Position numbers and translations under genes: made by a program
Shown: in pieces, positions 22,014 through 34,400 of the stretch
Layout of the letters: each line of letters opens with the position of its first letter
How positions within the stretch are numbered: position 1 is the first letter of the stretch
Notes under the pieces: generated by a model
The model's database searches: none
The model's input: the letters and a program-made list of their open reading frames with translations, nothing else
Told to the model about the DNA's origin: nothing
Origin: Nepenthes gracilis
Taxonomy: Eukaryota > Streptophyta > Magnoliopsida > Caryophyllales > Nepenthaceae
Direction: 5' to 3'
DNA: 64,000 nucleotides
Assembly: GCA_033239525.1 (NCBI GenBank)
Contig: BSYO01000038.1
Location: forward strand, 9,055,041-9,119,040

Positions 22014-24351
22014 TGTTACGTGCTTGGGATATAAATGCAAGTTAATAATATTAATCTATAACAATATAAAATTCTAATAAATATTAATAACGCCAGACCC
22101 AACTTGGGTGTCACAATCTATATATGCACAGGACCGAATCCATGAAAACCCGTATAGGACCTCATTGGATATAAATCCGAACATCATAATATACGATATA
22201 CTGTTCATACATCGTAAGGGGGGTATCCAACACAATAATTTACCAATATAATATAACAACTTCAAGATACCTCATATATGGACCAAGGCCCTCATCCGGC
22301 CATAAACAACAATAATAATACAACCTGAGATCAGAAACATAACCAACAGAAATATTTTTACTCACCGATAGAGATATATCGTGTCAGATCACGTCCGAAC
22401 TCTTACAACGTACCTAGGCCACTAGTCTGAAGGGATAAAATATGAAAACGTGAACCTAGAGCTTAGCAAACTTCATCATTATATAAAACAGTACATATAA
22501 ATCAGAGAAAATGGATAACACATCACAACCGTATAAAAATAAAATACAAAGTCCGTGAAATCCTAAAAACCAAAGAAATGTCTCGTACTAAATTATCGTC
22601 CGTATCAAACAGTCCTTCTGGGATATAATAATAACAAATAACAATCCATTCAAACCTCATAGACGATATTATATCATACAATCCGATGTTACATCACATA
22701 ATCGATACCGTTACCACATCCGCGTGGGACATATACCATCGTTCGAATCCAAAAATTATAATATCAAATGCTGAAATTAAAGAAACACCTGAAGCAAATC
22801 ATATAATCAAAACATGTTCCGAGTTTTACAGATATCCATATATACGATACATTCCTATTGCTCGATTAACGTGCCAATCCACACATCTCAAATTATAGTC
22901 CACGTAAATACATGCAGAAAGATAAAGCATGTATAAAATCAGATAACCAAAGATTATTATACCAATTTGAGGAATGGTTACCCTCATCCAATAACCATGA
23001 CAATATCTGCTGTGATTTAAACTAGTAGCTCAAGGCTCAGCTACGATTTAGGCCAATAGCTCAATGTCATCCATATACTTTGTCTCCCATAGATAAGGAA
23101 TTTACTCACTATATTTTACCACCCATAACTTTGAGTATAATCTCAAATTTAGTTATAAATTAGGATGTCCGAATATATTAATTTTCATCAATTTTTTATG
23201 ATGGTTCTTATTTAAATACACAGGGGACAGGTCAACTACCGAAACGCCTCAACCTTCTTACCGTCAGAAGGAGGTCACATATTACATATATCCTCGTCGG
23301 GACTAAGCCTCCCCATCAGGAGCGACACCATACAAATCTCATACCTCGGATCACAAAACGACCCACTAGGGTCTCTAACCACCTTGGTCCCGTAGTAACC
23401 TCACCCCTAGCAGCATACATGTCGCTGATGCAAGGCCTGATTCATAGTTCCACAACATACGGATACCCAAATATACATATATGTCGTCCAAGTTTTTCCA
23501 TAAATAACAAAACCATCCAAAATCACAAATATAAGTATAAAACTATCAAATAACTAGTAAAATATACGTGCATATATATAATAAACAAATTAGGTGTATG
23601 TAAAATACATGCTTGTTAATAAAATTTTCAAACATTAATCAAAACATATTAAAAATTAAATTAGACCAAGGATAGGACTAGAGGATACTTACCTCAACCA
23701 AATACTCCGTAGCTCAAAAGAAATGATACTCTGAAACACGCGTTTTTCTCTCCAATCGCGCCCTTTCTCTCCCTACCCATGCACTTTCCCTCTCCTACTG
23801 CATTGCGCTGCCTCGCCCGCCAGCTGCAGCCGCCTATGCCTCCTCTCGCAGCCAACGAGCTTCTGCGGTGAGCTCTCTCTCCTCGCCATGCGCGCTACTG
23901 CCGCTTCTCTCTCTCCTTGCATCACCACCTTCACCCCCTTCGCGCCACCTTCTCTCTTCTCCTCTCCTCCTTCCTTCTTCCCCTATTCTCCTTCTTCTTC
24001 TCCTTCACACTTCGCAAGAACCCTCCTCCCTCTCTCTCTCCCTCTCCCTCTCCCTCTCTTCCTTTTCCCTTTCTTTCTTTTCCTCTCTTTCTTCTTTCCC
24101 CCGCTTTCTGCTCTGCCCGAGGCCAAACACCCTTCCCTCTTCAAACACCCTTTCCCCTTATTTTTCTATTATTATTATTATTATTTTATATTTTTTCTTT
24201 TCTCTTTTAATATCCAACTGGTACGTCTCAAACGACAACTGACAATTCAATTTTTCTCAAATTTTTACATTATTCAATTAATTTTTATCACATATAAATT
24301 ATTCAAAAATAAATATATCTAATTTAAATCAAATAGGGTCCGGGCATTATA
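22014..24351 (-). mobile_element. Solo LTR inserted in chromovirus RT
   Basis: The insertion separates codons ...VPHGL and PPCQATDYRIS... that are contiguous in related elements. It starts TGTTACGTG and ends GGGCATTATA. It is flanked by GGTTA (22009-22013) and TGTTA (24352-24356), a 5-bp target duplication with one change. It contains no coding domain. The pyrimidine-rich block at about 23860-24130 looks like an LTR leader if read on the minus strand nearby. Its CCGG(G/C)CATTATA end resembles LTR fragment F. The 2338-bp length fits Tekay/Del-type LTRs. Confidence 0.7.
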
Positions 24352-24356
24352 TGTTA

Positions 24357-27200
24357 CCCCCATGTCAAGCCACTGACTACAGAATTTCCTTGAACCCAAA
24401 TACTGCACCTATTAATGTAAAGCCTTACCGCTATCCACATTTTCAAAAAACTAAAATAGAGAGAATGATTCAAGCAATGCCCAATGAGGATATTATTCAG
24501 CCTAGCACCAGTCCATTCTCTTCCCTAGTTCTACTCGTTAAAAAGAATGATAGAAGTTGGCATTTCTGTGTTGATTATCGGGCACTCAATGACATAACAA
24601 TCAAAGATAAAGTTTTCATTCCCACAGTACATGAATTACTAGATGACCTACAGGATGCTCGGGTTTTCTCCAAACTGGATTTGCGTGCGAGGATATCATC
24701 AAATGTATGTCCATCCAGAGGATGTCCACAACATAACCTTCCGCAACCATAAGGGGCATTATGAATTTCTAGTTATGTCCTTCAGCTTATCAAACGCTCT
24801 TTTCTCCTTCCAATCCGAAATGAATGCTATTTTTCATCCCCTGTTAAGGAAGCTTGTCTTAGTATTTTTTGATGACATCTTGATATATAGCTCATCGTGG
24901 GAGCAGCATTTTCGCCATCTCACTCAAGTTCTACAACTTTTACGAGATCACTAATCGAAGTGTGAGTTTGGACGTTCACAATAACCTATTTGGGGCCATA
25001 TTGTTTCGGAAATGGGTGTGACCATGGACCCAGCCAAACTTGACGCTATCCAGCGCTAGCCTATCCCTGCCAATATTAAGTAATTGCGAGGGTTCCCTGG
25101 GTTAGTTGGCTATTATAGACAATTTCTTGCACATTGTGCTCAGATTTCCACATCACTAACACAATTGTTGCGAAAAAATGCCTTCCTATAGACCTATGAA
25201 GCTGAGACGACCTTCAACTCTCTCAAAGCTACTCTCACCACCAACCCAATCCTAACTTTACCAGATTTCTCTAAGCCATTTGTTGTACAAACCAATACAT
25301 CTGGGAGTGGCACTGGCACAATCCTTCTTCAAGCTAGCCACCCTATAACTTTCTTCAGTAAGCAACTATGTCCCAAATTGCAGGCCTCTTTCACTTATAT
25401 CAACGAGCTCTTTGTGTGGCAGAAGCTGTAAAGAAATGGTGCCAATATCTCTTAGGTGCTAAGTTCATCATCCAGACGAACCATGAACTCCTTAAGGCCC
25501 TATTGAATCAAACTATTTATATTCCGGATCAGCAATGCTGATCACCAAGTTATTGGGGTACAATTTTGATATCATTTATCGATCAAGATGTGCGAATAGC
25601 CCTGTCGATGCTTTGTCCAGAGTACCTGAAGTGTCCTGTCAAGCAGTACATGCCAAATCAAAACCAATAATCGCCTTGCTCATAGCCCTACGCAAATTTT
25701 GTATGCAACACCCTTCTTCTGCCCGGTTAACTGAATCGATCCAAACACAATCAAGAGATTATGAGCAATTCTCCAAGCGGGATGGTTTGGTGTTTTATAA
25801 GAACCGAATTCTGGTTCCTGTGGAGTCTGCATTGTAGGACTTGATATTACAAGAATACCATAATTCGCCTCTTGGAGGACAAGCTAGAGTGTAGTGAACT
25901 TATACAAGAATCACTGCTACTTTTTACTGCCCTCAGATGCGTCGAAAAATCTGCAAATATGTGTCCAATTGTGCAATCTTCCAGCAAATGAAGCCCATCA
26001 ACACCCTTCCGTAGGGCCTGCCTCAACCACTGTCGATTCAAGGTAAGGTCGGGAGTCTCTCTCTATGGATTTCATCATTCACCTCCCTCTATCGTGTGGG
26101 AAGACAATAATATTGGTGGTGGTTGACCGGTTGTCTAAATATGCCCACTTCTCACCCATGGGTACCCATTTCATGGCTATTAGTCTCGCTGAAGTGTTTG
26201 TAAAAGACATCTACCTATTATATGAATTTTTAACTAATATTGTCACGAATCAAGACCCCAATTTCATGAGCACCTTTTGAAAAGAACTGTTTCGGTTGCA
26301 TGGTACCCTTTTGTCAACCAATAGCTCGTATCATCCTCATACGAACGAATAAACGGAAGTGGTTAACCGCAGTCTCAAGGACTATTTGCGTTGCTTTGCG
26401 ACTGAGCGGCCCTCTTCTTGGGCACAGCACTTATGGTGAACTAAATGGAGTTATAATATAATTTGACATTTATCTATAAAGATGAGTCCTTTCAAAGCTG
26501 CCTACGGCCGACCCCTTCATCGCTAATTGATTATGTTCAAGGCACTTCTTCGGTGGCATCAATAGATGAATTGCTAATTGGACGTTCCAATCTCCTCACT
26601 GCTCTCAAATTCAACCTCCGAAGAGCTCAATTCCGCATGAAAAATTAGATGGACGCTCATTGGATTGACAAGGAATTTCAAGTGAGAGATTTGGTGTATG
26701 TCAAAATATAGCCTTATAGCCAACCTTCCGTGCTCACTGGCAATCCAGCAAATTGGCTAAGTGCTATTATGGACCCTTTAATATTTTGGAACGAATTGAT
26801 TCAGTTGCATATCGATTAAATTTGCCAGTTTATTCCAAAATTCATAATATTTTTCATATGTCTTTGCTCAAAAAATGCCATGGTGACCACCCTACTCAAC
26901 CTACTATCTTGCCACCCAAACTCTAAGAATCCCTGCCACTTCTACATCCTCAACAGTTGCTCAGGTTTTGAAAGGCATTACACAATGATTGGATTATTCC
27001 TCAAGTACTCATTCAGTGGCGGTCCCAGGTGCTAGAGGAAGCCATGTGGAAATCCATTACTGAGCTTTGCCAAAATTTTTTCTCAGTTAATCTTAAAGAT
27101 AAGGTTCTCTTTGTTAAAGAAGGTAATATCACAGGCCTTATTAATTCAGTTTATAAAGTAACATCAAGTCACCTGATTACACGATGAAGTACCCAACAAA
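24357..27200 (+). pseudogene. Chromovirus RT, RNase H, integrase, chromodomain (broken)
   Basis: RT shows APINVKPYRYPHFQKTKIER, WHFCVDYRALNDITIKDK and the catalytic VFFDDILIYSSS (about 24866-24900). RNase H-like sequence lies at 25250-25540. Integrase follows with MDFIIHLPLSCGKTI, LVVVDRLSKYAHFS and IVTNQDPNFMSTF. The terminal part (26950-27190) has HNDWIIPQVLIQWRSQVLEE, the chromodomain region that targets insertion to chromatin. In-frame stops and frameshifts are frequent. Confidence 0.82.
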
Positions 27201-27230
27201 TCCAGCAAACGTGCAAGTTTCGGGACTATA

Positions 27231-28743
27231 TTTAATTTAGTTTGCTTTCTTCATTCGATTTACACGTTCTTCTTTATGTTTTTTTGTTTGTTTTTCCTTT
27301 ACTGACTTTCGGTTGGCTTTTGGTTAATTTCCAACTAATTCAGTTTTGCTCCGACAACTTCAATTGGGCTTTTACTATATATAGTTACTATGCATACACT
27401 GGACAGTAGAAGATAATTACTACTCTTAATCTCGAAACTTCTCCCCTCTATCATTTCTCTCTCGGTCCCTATCTCTCTCTCTCTCTCATACTGTCTCCTG
27501 TTCTTCCTCTGCATGTGCTCCAAAATCGGCCTTCCCTTCTTCCACTTCTCCTTTGGATTTCCAAATCTCACTCGCTGGATGCTAGATTGCATCAAAGGCA
27601 TTTACACATATGAGCTCGTTTATGGGGAATGTAAGACTGAAAATGGATAGCAATGCATGTGAAAGCCCATGAAAACAATAGGAAATATTTGAAACTTTAA
27701 CAAGTTCCTAAGAAATATAATGCAGAATATGTTCAAAAGATGGGGCCAAATCCTTAGCACTAGCCAAATGGGAAATAAGAAACAATAGTACGAGGAAAAA
27801 ATCAGCCGATATAAATCAAAGTCTGAATTCAATTGAACAATGTCATCATCGAACTACTGACTTATTGGTTTGATGTTGTCTTCAACTAACCTGATCGCCC
27901 CAATTTGATTGTCCACATTAAAAATAGGTCTATAATCTCTTACATGTATTTTTTTTTCATTAATTTAATTTGAATATACTTACTAGATTTTTATGTTATC
28001 GTAGTTGGAATTTAGAACTGACAGAGCGAATTTAGAATTGACAGTAGATGATATAACAAGTGATCAACTGGATCGTACATCCCATAGTACCTATTAGTCC
28101 AACCGTGTGACAACCAAGAGACTTCCCTTAGCTAAGCCTATACTCCCTTCCGGTTCGCGTATCTTGTGAGACTTAAAATTTAGAGAAACAAAACCCAACT
28201 TTTTTTTGTTAATACTCAATAAAGAAAACAACCAAATACATCAGCATAATAACAACAGAAGACAATTATATAAGCAAAATATACACCGGGACAAGAAACT
28301 TACATGCAGGTGACCCCTCCAATTCCAATTGCTTGCACAGATGCAGCTTAGAGCACAGGTGCCATTAAACAGTTCCTCTGGTGGAGTGGTAAAGATGATC
28401 TCTCTTCCATTGATGTTCTGCGTAGCTTTTCAGAGACAAATTACCCACAAGATCGTGATAAAGATAAAAAGTTTCAGTTTTTTTAGCTGAAAAGTGAAAC
28501 AATACAAAACCAGCCGAAGTATCATGTACAATTGAAATCTTCAGCTGCTGTGAAATACAAGCAAATCAAAACAAATACCCATGATTTGTTTCTTTCATAT
28601 TTCACTCGTCAAATATTAACATTGTGGGCTAACTATATCGTTCTGTCCCTCAACCAAACTGCACAAAATCCTCAAGAATGAAGCTAGAATATGAAGAAGA
28701 TGCAGATCTCATCCTAACAACAGTGTTTCAAGGAAGAACCATA
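27231..28743. other. Intergenic: chromovirus tail and GH17 3' flank
   Basis: At 27240-27600 is a TATA-like 'tactatatatag' and a (CT)n run (27471-27487) that could be a remnant LTR of the chromovirus, unproved. The rest is AT-rich. The part next to 28743 would be the 3' UTR of the minus-strand GH17 gene. A segment at 28318-28425 has splice-like borders on the minus strand but no recognisable product. Confidence 0.4.
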
Positions 28744-30045
28744 TCAAACATCCCAGAGTAAGACAGCAACAAACAAATGGAAACCCAATGCCATCCACAG
28801 CAAATGTTTACTGACTTCAATTCTTGATGAGCTTCCAAAATCTACATTAATGTATTTCCTCGTCAAATTTGAGTACAAAATCCCCCATTGCTGCAAACTG
28901 CGCAGCCTATTACCCTGCCTGTCAAACAACTCATAGATGTAAGTCTGAGCCACACCTCCTTTCCTCAATGGCGTCCCATTTCCAGATCTCAAATGCCTAA
29001 TCAGACCTCTGAGATACATTTCAGCATACACCTGATTGGCATCGGCCTCAGCCTTGACCGCGAAGCCCGGCCATCCAGTCTCAGCAACGACGACCGGAAT
29101 ATTCTCGTGCCCGGCTACCGTCAAGGCGGTGATGACCGCATCCACCATGGTGTCGAATAAGTTTCGGTACCGGACGCCGGTGGTGAAATCGTCGCGGAAA
29201 TTAAAAGGGTTTTCCTGAAACAGCGCAAAACCAATTGGGATTCCTGGGTTCAACTTATAGATGTGGTAAGGATACAGATTGACGAAGAAAGAGGAATTTG
29301 TTTCCTTCAAGAACTGTAGCAAAGGCTTGATCACCAATTTGTTGGCCGGCTCAAGGAACTTCGCTGACGACGGCGGGAACGCAGTCGCGAGGACGTTGCT
29401 GAAAGAGAAAGTGGTGGAGACGGCGATTCGGTAGATACCGAGTTTGTGCAAGGCAATATCGACGTTCCTGATAGCCGGGAGGAGGTAGTTGGAGAGTTCG
29501 TACTTGGCGTTGAGGACGTCGGACCCAACGGCGATGGCGGATATGTGGGCGCGCGGGTAGAAGGGGACAACATGGTGGTGAAGCCACGCAAGGGCATTTG
29601 AGCGGTTGGCGGCGATGGAGGGAATGTCGCGATTTGGGACGGTGAGGAAGAGAGAGATATTTGAGTAAGAAAATGCTCGAACAGCTGATGGATCAGAGTC
29701 CGGAAGGTGGACGGATGAAATCTTGAGGCGCTGCAAGGCGGAGGCCACCTGTTCCGGCGGAGGTAGATGGTCGAGTGTGGTTCCCGGACTATACGTTACG
29801 CCAATCTCCGATAGGGATACATCGGCGGTGGCGGTAACGGTGACGGTGAGGGGACAGAGAGAAGACATTGTGCAGGAGAGCACGATGAAGAACAGAAACC
29901 GGTTTCTGTGGGTTGGCGGAAAATTCACGGGTTTAAGGGAATTCTCAGAGGAGATAGACATGACGTTCTTGGATTTTGAAAGAAAATAGAAACGGAGATC
30001 GTTGGTTTTGGCACTGTAAATCTCGCTGTGTCTCTGCTCCGCCAT
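28744..30045 (-). CDS. GH17 beta-1,3-glucanase-like protein with altered active site
   Basis: Single open exon of 433 codons. GH17 enzymes hydrolyse beta-1,3-glucan (callose, fungal wall) at the plant cell surface. Domain hallmarks are IGVTYSPGTTLDHLPPPEQV (81-100), NLYPYHIYKLNPGIP (256-270), YRNLFDTMVDAVITAL (293-308) and VVVAETGWPG (318-327; E322 is the nucleophile position). The segment that normally reads GNE and supplies the acid/base Glu is GSD here (174-176). The later FDE and E-x-x-WGL glutamates are replaced too (FDR at 374-376; SLQQWGIL at 383-390). A hydrophobic stretch at 50-73 fits a signal peptide if Met29 (29961) is the true start; Met1 would place it internally. The hydrophobic C-terminus (415-433) after Ser residues suggests a GPI anchor. 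No CBM43/X8 domain. Activity may be reduced, altered or lost. Confidence 0.9.
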   Translation of the reverse strand: MAEQRHSEIYSAKTNDLRFYFLSKSKNVMSISSENSLKPVNFPPTHRNRFLFFIVLSCTMSSLCPLTVTVTATADVSLSEIGVTYSPGTTLDHLPPPEQVASALQRLKISSVHLPDSDPSAVRAFSYSNISLFLTVPNRDIPSIAANRSNALAWLHHHVVPFYPRAHISAIAVGSDVLNAKYELSNYLLPAIRNVDIALHKLGIYRIAVSTTFSFSNVLATAFPPSSAKFLEPANKLVIKPLLQFLKETNSSFFVNLYPYHIYKLNPGIPIGFALFQENPFNFRDDFTTGVRYRNLFDTMVDAVITALTVAGHENIPVVVAETGWPGFAVKAEADANQVYAEMYLRGLIRHLRSGNGTPLRKGGVAQTYIYELFDRQGNRLRSLQQWGILYSNLTRKYINVDFGSSSRIEVSKHLLWMALGFHLFVAVLLWDV

Positions 30046-30818
30046 TGCAGTGGCGGAGAAGGGGTGAGGAGGGAAGGACTGATCGTTTTGGCGGGCGGGT
30101 TCGAACTTAAGCAGGAGAGTACTGACGTGTGATGCGACGTACAGATTTCACGTGCATACGCAAGATCTGAACCGTTCATTGTGGGCATTTCAAAACTACT
30201 CTAAGTATGATACTCTGAAACTGTCTTAAAATTTACAACAAGATGCATTGAAATTAATATTTTTTTGCATTTTAAAATACCATAAAGTACGAAAAATTTT
30301 CAAAGTCAAGTCAATATTCAATATAATTTTTAATATTTTATATTTTAATCATAAATTTTAATTTTATATTTTTAATATCATATTTTCTTTCACTCCATTT
30401 TAAATATTTTAGATATCAAAATAAGGTAAAAATCTTTAACTACTATAAGAATGTGACAAAAAATAACAATTTAAGATCAAGACTAAAGTTGTCTAAAATC
30501 CATCCCGACCCCCTTCCACGTTGCTGCCTCTAATAATTATATATTATTTATCACTGACTTTTATATATTTTCTGATAAAATAATAATAATAATAACATAT
30601 GATGCCATCGCCGGCTTATTATAATCCCCAATCCTACCATCTTCTTAGGATATAAACATTGTTCACGGCCACCAATAACCAAACCCCTGCCATAATGTCC
30701 TAACCTCACCACTACTTGTATAATCACCGTTATAATGATCAATCAATATTGACCAATAATGTTTTCTCAACTATAAATATTATCTTTAATAAAAAAATAT
30801 CATTAATAAAAAATAATA
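30046..30818. other. AT-rich intergenic DNA, GH17 upstream region
   Basis: Contains the GH17 5' flank (30046-about 30200) and AT-rich sequence up to element E. No gene or clear repeat is seen. Confidence 0.4.
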
Positions 30819-32182
30819 TGATACATCCCTAGCATACAAATTGTGCTATGAATTACAAAGTTATTTGATCTTCTACTATGGATCGAGTTAGAGCAAGTCT
30901 GGTCTCTATCTCTATTATCCTTAAACCTTCGCACCACAATCTACAAATAAGAGGTTAAAGGATTGGCGGGATTTACTTTTTATTTTATCTTTCAATCGCT
31001 CAAGTTATTAATCTTTCTCATGAAGGTAGAAAAATATAAAGAGGATGTGAAAGAATATAAGGTTGCATATCAAGTTATTAATCTTTCTCATGAAGGTAGA
31101 AAAATATAAAGAGGATGTGAAAGAATACAGTGTTGCATGTATGTATGGGATATAAAAGGAGCTTGCGCACCACAAGCTACAAACAAAAGGTTAAAGAATT
31201 GGTGGCACTTACCCCCTAATTTATCATTTAACACTCAAATTCATTAATCTTTCTTAATAAGGTAGAAAGATATAATGAGGATATGAAATAATACAGGGTT
31301 ACATATATGTATGGGATATGAAAGAAAGATTGGGCTCCTGTAGTGTGTTCAACAGGAAACGGCTTAAAGAGATGAAGGTTTGGGCTCCTACTTAGGTGCA
31401 CATAATTGGTGGCTCACTAAAATCGCACTTGATGAGTGGTTCATTAGGGGTGTACTCGTGGAATGGCCCACTAAAGATATACTTATAAAGTGGCTTACTA
31501 GAAATGCACATGTAGAATAGCTAACTAACGATACACTTGTGGAGTGGCTCACTATAGATGGAGAGAAAAGAGGATATATTTGATGAGAGTTTGGTTCTCC
31601 CTCTACACCCTAGGAGTCCACAACTATTCCCTAGGCTAAAGAGGACATTAAGGGCTTGAGTAGTGCTCTTCGATGTTGTTTCGGTCAGAACTACCACATT
31701 ATAGTGGCGAGGGGTATTTGTAATGTTTCATGGGGAAGGATTTGGCATCAAAATCTGAGATAGGTGTTGCTTCTGGGTTCTTAGCTATTGGGGCGTGACA
31801 AGAGCCGCCTTCATCAAGTGTCGCCTTGTTTTAGGTGTGGAGATCGTGCGTGGCTCTCCTGACCCTGTCGTCAGAAAGTTTCAAACGGCTCAAAGGATAT
31901 GTATGCTCCAACCACTATAGGCGCATATTCTGATTACTCTACTGGCTACTAGGTCAAAAGCCTTATGGATTGGTCTGTCCGACTACATATCGTTTGGGCT
32001 CGTTAACGCTTGTCTCTTTGACCGATTGCCTCCTAGGCCTTTTCTCGATTGCTGTGACGACATCTGCGTCGGGTCAGATCGATCTCCTTCTTAAGATTTC
32101 GTTCTGTTACCTATTGAGCCCCTTGTCATGATGATGATTGGCATTGGGGTTGGGTCGGCCCATGGTATTACCAAACCCATCA
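30819..32182 (-). repeat. Element E 3' LTR (left copy)
   Basis: 1364 bp, TGATAC...CCATCA. It includes a recent duplication (31003-about 31128) and a run of short 'gtggctcacta' repeats at about 31430-31560 shared with the right LTR. On the plus side it is followed by TTAGCCCCCCATGC, the reverse complement of the PPT. Confidence 0.8.
31003..31128. repeat. Near-perfect 66-68-bp tandem duplication
   Basis: A segment beginning 'tcaagttattaatctttct' and running through 'gaggatgtgaaagaata' occurs twice in direct succession, almost identical. A third, diverged copy follows at about 31225-31290. The right LTR has only one copy (about 37938-38005), so the duplication is specific to the left LTR. Confidence 0.85.
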
Positions 32183-32459
32183 TTAGCCCCCCATGCTGGG
32201 AAATTGTGTTTCACCAGTTATCGGTATGTACGGTGATGGGATGTCTCTACGTGGGCCAACTTGGATACTCCTTTCCCAAACGCCTCCTTTTGAAAATTTC
32301 CTCTTCGGTGTTTCTCGTTTCTTTTCATGCAGAGCGCCATTTGAGTTAAGCCTTGGATGGAAAGATTTTGGGTAGCCCCGAGGCCTGGCGCTAATCCCTT
32401 GCTAACGGTGCTAGGGATGTGATCCTTCGTATTAATGGCCCCATCCACCTTTACTCTGG

Positions 32460-34400
32460 CTATAAATAGAGGGAGCCTCCATGCTCCACACCATCGATTA
32501 TCCTTCCCTTAACTAAGTGATGCAACCGATCGAGCAATGAGAGGGTCTTCGCCGCCATAGTGGAGGACTCATGGAAGTCCTTCGAGTTGAGGGTTGCGCT
32601 CAGAGTTTACCTAGACTCCGTGTTCCTCGGGTTGAGGGTGGCTCGATTTTTGGGCTATTGCCATGCCCATCCTCCATGTTGGCATCTGACAATGAAGCCT
32701 CTATAGAAACTTCGAGGTACAAGCATTCTGCTCTGCCACCTTGACTCAAGGGGAGCACTTTGTCCTTGGTTCTTTCCATCAAAGGGTTATTTGTGGAGTT
32801 CGTTGGAGGGGATACTTTTGGAGTTCTACAGTGGTCGAACCATCATAGTCGTTATAGGTCGGGTTTTACACTCATAGGCTAAGGTTGGCTTCTGTGGAGG
32901 ATCTCCTATTGTGTGGCCTTCCCTGTGAGTGTGGTGGCATCTCGCCAGGCCCCTGATCTGAGTGCCTGATAAGTGGCGAATAGTTGTTGGCTGCTTCAGC
33001 AATTGTTGTCCTGCCCAATCCTATCCGTCCAGAACAACCTTCAAAGCCGGCATTGTCGAGTAGTTGTCCCATATGTTCATTTTTTCCCTCTTTGTCATGT
33101 ACGTCCGTTGATGTAAGTTTTGTACTTTGTAAAGGAAATTAATTAATGAAAATTTGAAACTTCGCTCTTTCTCTTGCCTTTTGTCTCCCAACTTCTAACT
33201 TTGTTGCATGATTTTTGCATGATGGGAATGCTTACGCGCAATCGTGACCTACTTGTCATCTGCCGACATGGTGGTTCAACTTTATGGGGATTTGACGTGT
33301 GGGGGTCTATCTTGATGCCTGGTTAGGGGATGGTTGGTCGGATTGGCCCTGGAGCTGCGAAATAAAAAATGATCGGCAAATTACATCAGAGGAGTGGCAC
33401 ACCTGGGGGTGCCACGCTTGCCTGGATAACAAAGCTATTCACGTCCTCCGAGTGAGTGTCGTCTTCAGGGCAATGGATTACCGATTTGGCGTTGCTGCGG
33501 CCAAGGTGACTCAGGATCAATAGTGGGCCCGCTCCATCAGCCGAGTGTTGTCTAGGAGCAAAACAGGGTCTCAAGAGCACTCAAAGGCTTTGGATAGGAT
33601 CACGTCACTCAGAAGCATGCCTCAGGGGAGCTGGTAGTGGCTAGCTAGCTCGTCAATCATATGTTCGAGAATGGGGGAAAACCAAAGACTGGGTTCTGGC
33701 CGGGTTGCGGTTCTCCATATCGATCTCTGCTGAAGAGTAATCCTTTCAGAGGCTTTGGGTCTTCGTGCTGACCTTTTGGCTTCTAGAAATGTTTGGGACC
33801 ACCCTTGTTAGGTCACTCGTGCACCACTATTCGCTGTGGCTAGTGGGAGTACTTCATTCTTCCATTCTCTGCAATTTTGATCTTTGTTGTCATGACGAGA
33901 GGAAACTTGGACGCCTTGGTCCGAGTTCAGCCTTCGGCCCCCTCATCTAGGCGCCTGGCTAGGGGGTGCCGACAGACCTAGGTTCAAGGTCATCCGTTTT
34001 GTGCGCCATCGTCATATGGCATTTTCTTGGTGATTTTTTTGAGAACTTTCACTTGCTGGTCGGCAAGGTGAGATTGGCGTGTCTAGGAGCCGTCTTTGGG
34101 GGTCACGTAGTCATTGCATCAATCAAAGCGTCTAGGCGCTTTGATTGTAGATGCGACGTGGCGGCCACCATAATGGTACATAATGACGTTGGGGAAAGGA
34201 CGCATTGTAGCATGCTAGAGTGAGAGAATGTGCCACTATCATTATGGCGGCAGGGCCCTTCAGCTTCCCAGGAACTAGCTATATAAATGTTGCGACAATC
34301 CCTTGCTTCGACATCCCTTTCGACCTATGTGTGCCTTCGCTTCTTTCTCTACGAGTATTTTTTGGGCTTTACTTTGTCACTTTTCTCGACGCTCTAACAG
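32460..34400. other. Element E internal spacer with TATA-like boxes
   Basis: Between the left LTR and the antisense-gene exon. CTATAAATAG at about 32460 and CTATATAAAT at about 34278 are candidate promoters for the plus-strand antisense gene. I found no conserved protein domain; the N-terminal domain of the antisense gene may be decayed beyond recognition here. Confidence 0.4.

Larger units (their letters stand above)
20800..27230 (+). mobile_element. Decayed chromovirus (Ty3/gypsy), split by a solo LTR
   Basis: Plus-strand gag end, protease, RT, RNase H, integrase and a chromodomain-like C-terminus occur in that order. The order and the chromodomain identify a chromovirus; a Reina-type clade is possible but not proved. 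Coding is interrupted by many stops and by a 2.3-kb LTR insertion at 22014-24351. I could not find matching LTRs, so the limits are approximate. Confidence 0.8.

Noticed and set aside
23868..24322. Three overlapping long open frames
   Set aside because: They are created by a pyrimidine-rich low-complexity tract inside the solo LTR; the products are Ser/Pro/Leu/Phe repeats with no domain.
28318..28425. Possible minus-strand exon after the GH17 gene, with AG and GT borders
   Set aside because: The translation has no similarity I recognise and it lies beyond the GH17 stop. It may be a 3'-UTR exon or chance; not a CBM43 domain.
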